A DNA stretch of 64,000 nucleotides from Smittia aterrima (Eukaryota > Arthropoda > Insecta > Diptera > Chironomidae), in the NCBI GenBank assembly GCA_033063855.1, contig CP093830.1:21328854-21392853 (forward strand), read 5' to 3'. Numbering within the stretch: the stretch's first letter is position 1; the number at the start of each line of letters is the position of its first letter. Shown piece after piece: positions 40,437 through 48,355 of this stretch. The notes under the pieces were generated by a model. That model made no database searches and was not told the DNA's origin. It saw only the letters and a program-made list of their open reading frames with translations. The position numbers and the translations under genes are program-made.

Positions 40437-40811
40437 TTTCTTCAAAGCTTAGTGAATCTACCTAAAAAAATATTAATTGAAATGAATAAAATTCCAGAAG
40501 ATGATAATGCGAGCGTGTCCTTTTCAAATGTTGAAAGAAAAATGAGTTCAATTGTTAGTTTTTCTGTTTTTCTTTTATTAACTTTTCAACAACTTTGTAA
40601 ACTCTTCGATCGACAAGGATCGTTCTGAGTTAAAATATTTGATACTGAGAGAATACATTTAATTTTAATATTTAGACTGAAACGCTCAGTTGGTTTATTT
40701 TTTTAACTTTGCAAAATAATTCAGAAATTTTATTTTAGTTTTGATGAAATCAAACATGAATTAGTTTGACGAAGTTTCTTTTACATACAAAGTTGGCAAA
40801 GCCTTTTACAG

Positions 40812-42077
40812 TTAGGTTGAAATTAAATTTTCAAACTTTTTTTTTAACAATTTAACACTTTCCTCGTCAATCGTGCAGAGGCTAATTCTCATAACGTTTG
40901 GCATTGACTTCAATAGAAATTTTAGACAGACAGCGTCAACTTTACAATCCAAGTTTAGTTCAGTGATTGAGCTTGAAACTTCATTTGAAATTTCGTTCTT
41001 AGGCAAATATTGAAACTCCTCGAAACATAAACTTTTGAGCTTTGGCAATTTCATGATCACATCGAAAGTTTCTTTGTCGTAGTAGAGTTTGATTATCAAC
41101 TCTTCGAGATTGTCGCTTTGAGAATTAAGAAATTTCCGTAGATTTGATGGCTCATAGCGTCTTTTAACACATGTGCTAACTGTCAAACATTTTAGCTTGA
41201 ATTGAAATCGTTTCCAAGATTCAGCATCGTCGTACATTTGATCGATGTGATCAGATGTAACCGCGAGATTTGTTAGTTTGTCGAAGTTGCTGAGCATTTT
41301 TGTTACTACGATAATACTTAAATCATTTCCAAGATCAAGCTCTTCGACTGAAACAGAGTTTGATAAAAACTTGACATAAGATTCACTCGAATTGGAATCG
41401 TCATTAAGAAACAATTTCAATTTCTTTAGCTTTGGAAATTTTAAAGTTTTGAAAGATTCAAAGTTTGATGAATCGTTAGATGAAAACTTGAAAGGATGAA
41501 TGTCATTCTCCGTGATTAAAATGCTTTCAACTGATGATTCGATTGATGACAAAAATTTCCACTTTTTGAGTTTGTCTTTAAAATAAACATTTCTGAGTGA
41601 AACATTTTTCCATTCGTGAGTTTGACTTTGAATAAAATCAAGTGGCAACTTGGTACTGGAGTAGTCGTAATACTTTGATGAAAATAAGAAGCGTCCCCGG
41701 ATTTCAATGTTTTGATACAATCTCGAACTGTTCTTCAGCAAATCAGAATCTTCTAAAGTCTCGAACTTATGTTTCTTATCAAAAACAACTTTAACTTTCA
41801 CCATGAGAGCTTTCGATGATGCGATGAAATTGTAATAATTTGGATTGACTTTTGAAATTACTAACAAGTCAGTTCCTGTCAAATGATAAAAGATCATTTC
41901 AGGGATGTCGAGGAAACGCGAAAAATATTCCACAGGATCCATGTTGTTCTCAGATATTGTGATTTCCTTTTTATGTTCTTCACTTGAAACTTCCTTGTCT
42001 TCTGATTTCGTTTCCTCTTCTGGATTGAGCTTCAATGATAATTTCTTGATATCAACTGCTGATGAGATTACATTCAT
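40812..42077 (-). CDS. F-box/LRR protein FBL16, sister of FBL11
   Basis: A 421-residue protein. Tail DIKKLSLKLNPEEETKSEDK; F-box MDPVEYFSRFLDIPEMIFYH with GTDLLVISKVNPNYYNF. Type A linker (TKLPLDFIQSQTHEWKN), without the type B piece seen in FBL11. LRR segments FPKLKKLKLFL, SVEELDLGNDL, LTNLAVTS, LPKLKSLCFEE, SITELNLDCK, MPNVMRISLCT. Same early end KKKFENLIST as FBL11, and an almost identical 3' flank (CAAACATGAATTAGTTTGAC). Confidence 0.79.
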   Translation of the reverse strand: MNVISSAVDIKKLSLKLNPEEETKSEDKEVSSEEHKKEITISENNMDPVEYFSRFLDIPEMIFYHLTGTDLLVISKVNPNYYNFIASSKALMVKVKVVFDKKHKFETLEDSDLLKNSSRLYQNIEIRGRFLFSSKYYDYSSTKLPLDFIQSQTHEWKNVSLRNVYFKDKLKKWKFLSSIESSVESILITENDIHPFKFSSNDSSNFESFKTLKFPKLKKLKLFLNDDSNSSESYVKFLSNSVSVEELDLGNDLSIIVVTKMLSNFDKLTNLAVTSDHIDQMYDDAESWKRFQFKLKCLTVSTCVKRRYEPSNLRKFLNSQSDNLEELIIKLYYDKETFDVIMKLPKLKSLCFEEFQYLPKNEISNEVSSSITELNLDCKVDAVCLKFLLKSMPNVMRISLCTIDEESVKLLKKKFENLIST

Positions 42078-42255
42078 TTTTAAATCTTTAATCTAAAATG
42101 AAAAATTTTGAAATAAATATTATTTTAACCTTCAGGAGAGCGTGTCTTTCCTTTTCAATTGTTGAAAGTGAAATGAATTAAGCGGTAGCAAAGTTTTCAG
42201 TTTTTTTCGTACTTTTCACTTGAGTTCTTATTAGAAGGCAAGTGATAATTCACAT

Positions 42256-42292
42256 GAATTCCAATTAGAAGGCAAATCCGCTGGTAAACTAC
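42256..42292 (-). promoter_or_regulatory. FBL-family upstream box, FBL16, with a duplicated half site
   Basis: Identical to the FBL11 copy, including the second half site about 20 bp closer to the gene. The gap 42,078-42,676 is a near-exact copy of 31,822-32,377: 5'UTR intron, upstream block and 3' flank of the next gene. Confidence 0.62.
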
Positions 42293-42676
42293 AAAAATTC
42301 AAAAATCTGAAACAGAAGCGAACAGAACTGAGACTGAATATTTAGTGGAGTTCTCGAAGCTTTGCTTACAAATGAAGACACAGTTGATGATAATGCAAAG
42401 TAAAACTTCATGTTTGCTGAAAACTAAAAGTTGAAACCAAAAACTCGAAGAAAGAAAATTATTTGCAAAAATTTTTATTGAAAAGGGTTTTCGTTAATTG
42501 AATAATTAATTTATTTTCCAGGATGACATTAAGTTAAAGATATTAGGATTGTTATTATTCGTCATTTTCAAGTTCATTTTGATCTTAACGGAGTTTACAA
42601 ACTGTGACGATGAGAATAAAATAAAATTATTCTGGATTGCCATTAAAATTATCGATTTCTTCCTTGCTCAAATTTC

Positions 42677-44032
42677 TCAAAAGTTTAAGATTTTCTTTAA
42701 AACTTTCTCGAACATTGAAGATCGGACATTTTCATTCTCGAAAAATCTCACTTCAAACTTTCTTTCCATTGATTTCAACATATTAACAATTTCATCATCG
42801 ATTCCTTTATCGTAGAGACTAATTCTTCTAACGTTTGGCATTGACCTTAAAAAAAAATTTAAGCTGACAGCGTCAATCACTGAACTACGCAAGAATCGTT
42901 CGAAAATTAGTTCAGTGATTGAGCTTGAAACTGCATTTGGAATTTCGTCTTTGGGCAAATCATGAATCCCCTTGAGGCTTAAACTTTTGAGCTTTGGCAA
43001 CTTCATGATCACATCGAAAGTTTTTCTGTCGTAGTAGAGTTCGATTATCAACTCTTCGAGATTGTCGCTTTGAGAATCAAGGAATTTCCGAAGATTTGAT
43101 GACTCATAAGGTTCAAAACTATAAATTTCCAATATTTTTAGCTTGAACTGAAATCGTTTCCAAGATTCGTCTTCGTACATTTGATCGATGTGTGAAGAAT
43201 ACAACTTAAGACTTGTTAGTTTGTCGAAGTTTTTGAGAATTTTTGTCGCTTCTTCGATACTTAAAAAATATCCAAGATCAAGTTCTTCAACTGAAACCGA
43301 GTTCGACAAAAATCTGACATAAGGTTCACTCAAACCGGAATCGTCATTAAGATACAGTTCCAATTGTTTCAGCTTCGGGAACTTTAAAGCTCCGAACGAT
43401 TCAAAGTTTGATGAATCTTCAGATGAAAACTTGTAACGATGGCGGCTATACTCTTCTACAGAAAGACTTTCTACTGATGATTCGATTGATGAAAGAAGTT
43501 TCCACATTTCGAGTTTGTTTCCAAAGTTAATTCCGAAAAGTGAAACATTTTTCCATTCGTGAGATTTACTTTGAAGAAAATCAAGTGGCAAAGTGATACT
43601 GGAGTAGTCGTAATGGGGAGGTTGAAAATGATCACTGGAAGATATGATTTGTCCCACGATTTCAATATTTTGATACAACCTCGAGCTGTTCTTCAGCAAA
43701 TCAGAATCTTCCGAATTAAGTTTATGCTCCTTATCAAAAACAATTTTAATTTTTTCCATGAGAACTTTCGATGATGCGATGAAGTTGTCATAGCTTGGAC
43801 TGACTTCTGAAACTTCTAACAATTCCTTGCCGTTAAAATAATCGAAAATCATTTCGGGGATGCCGAGAAAACGTGAGAAATATTCCAATGGATCCATTTT
43901 GTTCTCAGATTTTGTGATTTTCTCTTTATGAACTTCATTTGAAACTTCTGCTGCTTCTGTTTTTGTTTCCTCTTCGAGATTTCGCTTCATTGCAGTTTCT
44001 TTGATGTCTTCTGCTGATGAGATTACGTCCAT
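42677..44032 (-). CDS. F-box/LRR protein FBL17 (type A linker)
   Basis: A 451-residue protein. The tail DIKETAMKRNLEEETKTE is of the FBL8 kind, while the rest follows FBL13: GKELLEVSEVSPSYDNF (one unusual Asp for Tyr), SSSDHFQPPHYDYSSITLPL, FPKLKQLELYL, SVEELDLGYFL, LPKLKSLSLKG, SITELIFERF, MPNVRRISLYDKG, ending SSMFEKVLKKILNF. A one-codon deletion shortens HKLTNSED to HKLNSED. The tail and body thus have different nearest relatives. Confidence 0.79.
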   Translation of the reverse strand: MDVISSAEDIKETAMKRNLEEETKTEAAEVSNEVHKEKITKSENKMDPLEYFSRFLGIPEMIFDYFNGKELLEVSEVSPSYDNFIASSKVLMEKIKIVFDKEHKLNSEDSDLLKNSSRLYQNIEIVGQIISSSDHFQPPHYDYSSITLPLDFLQSKSHEWKNVSLFGINFGNKLEMWKLLSSIESSVESLSVEEYSRHRYKFSSEDSSNFESFGALKFPKLKQLELYLNDDSGLSEPYVRFLSNSVSVEELDLGYFLSIEEATKILKNFDKLTSLKLYSSHIDQMYEDESWKRFQFKLKILEIYSFEPYESSNLRKFLDSQSDNLEELIIELYYDRKTFDVIMKLPKLKSLSLKGIHDLPKDEIPNAVSSSITELIFERFLRSSVIDAVSLNFFLRSMPNVRRISLYDKGIDDEIVNMLKSMERKFEVRFFENENVRSSMFEKVLKKILNF

Positions 44033-44177
44033 TTTTAAATATTTTATCTAAAAAGAAAAATGAATTGAAATAAATATTTTTTGTAACCTTCAGGAGAGCG
44101 CGTCTTACCTTTTTAAATGTTGAGAGTGAAATGATTGAAGCGATAGCAAGCTTTCTTTTTTTTCGTTCTTTTCACTT

Positions 44178-44214
44178 AAATTCTTATAAGAAGGCAAATC
44201 CGCTGGTAAATTAC
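44178..44214 (-). promoter_or_regulatory. FBL-family upstream box, FBL17
   Basis: Minus strand: GTAATTTACCAGCGGATTTG (one change), then CCTTCTTATAAGAATTT. The gap 44,033-44,626 contains the 5'UTR intron, the upstream block (44,230-44,345) and the FBL18 3' flank. Confidence 0.63.
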
Positions 44215-44626
44215 AAAATTTTTGATTCAAAAATCTGAAATAGAAGCGAGCAGAACTGAGACTAAATATTCAGTGGAATTCTCGAAGCTTTGCTTACAAA
44301 TGAAGACACTGTTGTTGATAATGCAAAGTAAAACATCATATTTTCTGAAAATAAAAATTTGAAACCATAAACTCGAAGAAAGAGAAAATTATTTGCAAAG
44401 ATTTTTTAATCATAATTGAAAAGTCTTTCGTTTCTTAAATAAATAATTTATTTTCCAGGTTGTCATAAAAGTTACAGATATTTGGCTCATTTCGGAAATG
44501 ATTCGATTTTTAAGCTCATTTTGAAATGACACAAACTGTGCCGATGACTCATCGGCGATGAGAATAAAATTGAAAACTATTTTTGTTTGCCATTGAAATT
44601 ATCGATTTATTCCTCGCTCAAATTTC

Positions 44627-45997
44627 TCAAAAGTTTAAGACTTCCTTTAAAACATCCCCGAACCGGATACCTTCATTCTTGAAAATTCGAACTTCAAATT
44701 TTCTTTTCATTGATTTCAACATATGAACAATTTCTTCATCGTTTTTTTTATCGTAAAGACTAATTCTTCTAACGTTTGGCATTGACTTCAATAGAAAGTT
44801 TATGATTTCAACGTTGATTTTTAAATTATGCGATAATCGTTCGAAACTTAGTTCAGTGATTGAGTCTGAAACTTTATTTGGAATTTCGTTAAAGGGAAAA
44901 TCATGAAACTCGCCGAGGCAAAGGCATTTGAGCTTTGGCAATTTCATAATCTCATCGAAGATTTCTTTGTCGTAAAAAGGTTTGATTGTCAAGTGTTCGA
45001 GATTGTCGCTTTGTGATTTCAGGAAATTTCGAAAGTTACGAGAAATTATCGCATCGCTCCATGCATATCTGCCGATTGTCGAAAACATAATCAAATTCTT
45101 GAGCTTAAATTGGAATCGTTTCCACAATTCATCCTTGAAAATTGCTTTTACGTGATATGATTCAAGCTTGAGACTTGTTAGTTTATTGGACTTTTCGACC
45201 ATTTTTCTTGAAATTTTATCGATAACAAAACGACCATTCAACTCAAGTGTTTCGATTGAAACAGAGTTTGACAAAAATGCCACAAACGTTTCACTCAAAT
45301 TTGAATGCTCATATTGCCACAGTTTCAATTCTTTCAGCTTCGGGAACTTCAAAGCTCCAAAAGATTTAATTTTCGACGAATCATTTTTATCAAATGGAAG
45401 ATTGTCCTCAAGAAAAGAAACATTAATCCTTTCTACTGACGATTCGATTGATGAGAGCAATTTCCACAAATCAAGTTTGGTTTTAAAATTAACATCATCT
45501 AATGAAACGTTTTTCCATTCGTGTGACTTAATTTGAATAAAATCAAGTGCCAACTTGGTACTGAAGTAGTCATAACTTGGTTTTCGTGTATAACCAAATG
45601 GATATGAGAAGCGTCCTCGAATTTCAATGTTTTGATACAATCTCGAACTGTTCTTCAGCAAATCAGAATCTTCTAAATTCTCGTGCTTACGTTTCTGACC
45701 AAAAACAATTTTTATCTTCTCCATGAGAGCTTTCGATGATGCGATGAAATTGTAGTAATTTGGATTGACTTCTGAAATTGCTAACAATTCAGTGCCGTTT
45801 AAATGATGAAAAATCATTTCAGGAATGCCAAGAAAACGCGAGAAATATTCCAATGGATCCATTTTGTTCTCAGATTTTGTGATTTTCTTGTTTTGTACTT
45901 CACTTGAAACTTCCTTGTCTTCTGCTTTCGTTTCCGCTTCTGAATTGAGCTTCAATGATGCATTCTTGATATCTACTGCTGATGAGATTACGTCCAT
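44627..45997 (-). CDS. F-box/LRR protein FBL18, mosaic of type A and type B
   Basis: A 456-residue protein whose parts have different closest relatives. Tail and F-box (MDPLEYFSRFLGIPEMIFHH, GTELLAISEVNPNYYNF) and the first linker part (TKLALDFIQIKSHEWKN) are type A. From VSLDDVNFKTKLDLWKLL through SIETLELNG, FKDELWKRFQFKL and ISRNFRNFLKSQSDNLEHL it follows the type B genes FBL1 and FBL2 of the plus-strand block. From FHDFPFNEIPNKVSDSITEL to the end (MPNVRRISLYDKK, DVLKEVLNF) it is type A again, nearest FBL4. The frame is complete, so the mosaic is probably functional. Confidence 0.8.
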   Translation of the reverse strand: MDVISSAVDIKNASLKLNSEAETKAEDKEVSSEVQNKKITKSENKMDPLEYFSRFLGIPEMIFHHLNGTELLAISEVNPNYYNFIASSKALMEKIKIVFGQKRKHENLEDSDLLKNSSRLYQNIEIRGRFSYPFGYTRKPSYDYFSTKLALDFIQIKSHEWKNVSLDDVNFKTKLDLWKLLSSIESSVERINVSFLEDNLPFDKNDSSKIKSFGALKFPKLKELKLWQYEHSNLSETFVAFLSNSVSIETLELNGRFVIDKISRKMVEKSNKLTSLKLESYHVKAIFKDELWKRFQFKLKNLIMFSTIGRYAWSDAIISRNFRNFLKSQSDNLEHLTIKPFYDKEIFDEIMKLPKLKCLCLGEFHDFPFNEIPNKVSDSITELSFERLSHNLKINVEIINFLLKSMPNVRRISLYDKKNDEEIVHMLKSMKRKFEVRIFKNEGIRFGDVLKEVLNF

Positions 45998-46142
45998 TTT
46001 TAAATCTTTTATCTAAAAAGAAAAATGAGTTGAAATAAATATTTTTTAACCTTCAGGAGAGCGTGTCTTACCTTTTCAAATGTTGAAAGTGAAATGAGTG
46101 AAGCGATAGCAAAGTTTTCAGTTTTTTTCGTTCTTTTCATTT

Positions 46143-46179
46143 GAGTTCTTATTAGAAGGCAAATCCGCTGGTAAATTAC
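46143..46179 (-). promoter_or_regulatory. FBL-family upstream box, FBL18
   Basis: Minus strand: GTAATTTACCAGCGGATTTG, then CCTTCTAATAAGAACTC. The gap 45,998-46,573 is less like the other gaps: the upstream block is missing and 46,205-46,330 is unique AT-rich sequence before the FBL19 3' flank. Confidence 0.6.
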
Positions 46180-46573
46180 AAAATTTCTGAAAACCAAAAA
46201 AATGAAAATATATCTTCAAACAACAAGCCAACTTCAACCTTTTGTATTTAGTCGAGAAAGTTAAAATTGGTTTGTCGTACCAAGATATATTTTGCCTCGA
46301 ATTATATTTCTTGCTCTGGATTCTGAAAAATAAAATGTTGAAACCAAGAACTCGATGAACGAGAAAATTATTTGCAAAGATTTTTTATTCAAAATTGTCT
46401 TTCGTTTCTTAAATAAATAATTTATTTTCCAGTTTGACTGACTTAAGTTAAAGATATAAAGATTGATATTCTTCGTTTTCAAGTTCATTTTATTCATCTT
46501 ATTCATTTTCAAATTCATGAAACTTACAAACTGTGTCGATGAGAATAAAATTAAAAACTATTTTTGTTTGCCA

Positions 46574-47908
46574 TTAAAAGTATTCGATTTCTTCCTCGCT
46601 TCTCTTCCTCGAGTAGAAACTCACTTCAAATTTCCTTTGCAATGATTTTAATATATTAATAAGTTCATCATTGATTTCATCGTAGAGACTAATTCTCATA
46701 ACGTTTGGCATTGACTTCAAAAGAAAATTTAAGCTGACAGCGTCAATCAATGAATTACGCAAACTGAATCGTTCGAAAATTAGTTCAGTGATTGAGCTTG
46801 AAACTTTATTTGGAATTTCGTTAAAGGGAAAATCATGAAACTCCTTGAGGCATAAAGTTTTGAGCTTTGGCAATGTCATGATCACATCAAAAGTTTCTCT
46901 GTCGTAGAAGAATTCGATTATCAATTTTTCGAGATTGTCGCTTTGAGAATCAAGGAATTTCCGAAGATTTGTTGACTCAATAGGTTCAATATTAGAAATT
47001 TCCAATCTTTTTAGCTTCAATTGAAACCGTTTCCAAGATTCGTCTTCGTACATTTGATCGATGTGTAAATAATCCAACGTAAGACTTGTTAGTTTGTCGA
47101 AGTTTTCGAGCATTTTTGTCGCTTCGTTTTTACGTAAAAAATATCCAAGATCAAGTTCTTCAACTGAAACCGAGTTCGACAAAAATCTGACATAAGGTTC
47201 ACTTGAATCGGAATTATTATTAGGATCCAGTTCCAATTTCTTTAGCTTTGGAAACTTTAAAGCTCCGAAAGATTCAAAGTTTGATGAATCTTCAGATGAA
47301 AACTTATAACGATGAAGGCTATACTCTTCCACAGAAAGACTTTCTACTGACGATTCGATTGATGAAAGAAGTTTCCACATTTCGAGTTTGTTTCCAAAAT
47401 TAATTCCGTCGAGTGAAACATTTTTCCATTCGTGAGATTTACTTTGAAGAAAATCAAGTGGCAAAGTGATACTGGAGTAGTCGTAATAAGGAGGTTGAAA
47501 ATGATCACTGGAAGGTATGATTTGTCCCACGATTTCAATGTTTTGATACAACCTCGAGCTGTTCTTCAGCAAATCAGAATCTTCCGAATTCGTTAGTTTA
47601 TGATCCTCATCAAAAACAATTTTTATCTTCTTCATTAGAACTTTCGATGATGCGATGAAGTTGTAGTAGCTTGGATTGACTTCTGAAATTTCTAACAAGT
47701 CAGTTCCGTTGAAATGTTGAAAGATCATTTCAGGAATATCGAGAAAACGCGAGAAATATTCCAAAGGATCCATTTTGTTCTCAGATTTTGTGATTTTCTT
47801 GTTTTGTACTTCACTTGAAGCTTCCTTGTCTTCTGCCTTCGTTTCCGCTTCTGGATTGAGCTTCAATGATAATTTCTTGATATCTTCTGCTGATGAGATT
47901 ACGTCCAT
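46574..47908 (-). CDS. F-box/LRR protein FBL19 (type A linker)
   Basis: A 444-residue protein and the last array member before single-copy genes. F-box MDPLEYFSRFLDIPEMIFQH with GTDLLEISEVNPSYYNF as in FBL14; linker PSSDHFQPPYYDYSSITLPL as in FBL17; LRR segments FPKLKKLELDP, SVEELDLGYFL, LTSLTLDY, LPKLKTLCLKE, SITELIFERF, MPNVMRISLYD. A deletion near the end fuses the frame to sequence that is 3' flank in sisters, giving the C-terminus KFEVSFYSRKRSEEEIEYF. Confidence 0.78.
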   Translation of the reverse strand: MDVISSAEDIKKLSLKLNPEAETKAEDKEASSEVQNKKITKSENKMDPLEYFSRFLDIPEMIFQHFNGTDLLEISEVNPSYYNFIASSKVLMKKIKIVFDEDHKLTNSEDSDLLKNSSRLYQNIEIVGQIIPSSDHFQPPYYDYSSITLPLDFLQSKSHEWKNVSLDGINFGNKLEMWKLLSSIESSVESLSVEEYSLHRYKFSSEDSSNFESFGALKFPKLKKLELDPNNNSDSSEPYVRFLSNSVSVEELDLGYFLRKNEATKMLENFDKLTSLTLDYLHIDQMYEDESWKRFQLKLKRLEISNIEPIESTNLRKFLDSQSDNLEKLIIEFFYDRETFDVIMTLPKLKTLCLKEFHDFPFNEIPNKVSSSITELIFERFSLRNSLIDAVSLNFLLKSMPNVMRISLYDEINDELINILKSLQRKFEVSFYSRKRSEEEIEYF

Positions 47909-48052
47909 TTTAAAATATTTTATCTAAAAAGAAAAATGAGTGGAAATAAATATTTTTTCAACCTTCAGAAGAGCGTGTCTTACCTTTTCGAATGTTGAAA
48001 GTGAAATGAGTGAAGCGATAGCAAGGCTTCCTTTATGTCGTTCTTTTCACTT

Positions 48053-48089
48053 GACTTCTTATAAGAAGACAAATCCGCTGGTAAACTAC
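48053..48089 (-). promoter_or_regulatory. FBL-family upstream box, FBL19
   Basis: Minus strand: GTAGTTTACCAGCGGATTTG, then TCTTCTTATAAGAAGTC. The 5'UTR intron follows at about 47,980-47,922. The gap 47,909-48,355 also holds the 150-bp segment shared with FBL8 and FBL13 and an orphan box. Confidence 0.63.
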
Positions 48090-48225
48090 AAATGTTTTGA
48101 AAACCACAGAAATGAAGGGTAACAACGTTTGACTTAAATCTTTAACATTACAACAAATTTTAGAATTCTTCGATCAACCTATTCAGTCTAAATGAATTCT
48201 TAATGAGTCAAGTGATAATTCACTC

Positions 48226-48262
48226 GAATTCCTATTAGAAGTCAAATCCGCTGGTAAAATAC
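48226..48262 (-). promoter_or_regulatory. Orphan FBL-family upstream box
   Basis: Minus strand: GTATTTTACCAGCGGATTTG, then ACTTCTAATAGGAATTC. No FBL gene follows it before the box of FBL19, 140 bp away. It is probably the scar of a lost unit at the edge of the array, and it ends about 90 bp from the spn-E stop codon. Confidence 0.6.
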
Positions 48263-48355
48263 AAATCTTTTGAAAAACATAAAAATGAAGAACGTTCACT
48301 TAAAACCTTACTAACATTTTTATTTCTCGAATCTTTGGTTGACACATTTTTAATT

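Noticed and set aside
23214..46016. Repeated plus-strand ORFs of about 63 codons (MSRKREKYSNGSIL type) opposite FBL N-termini
   Set aside because: They are the antisense of the conserved F-box region, recur with every copy, and have no start context or homologue; they are shadows of the real genes.
1486..48262. Upstream palindrome as a heat-shock element or STAT site
   Set aside because: Heat-shock elements need alternating GAA/TTC with two-base gaps and STAT sites have three- or four-base gaps; here the TTC and GAA are six bases apart, so neither consensus fits.
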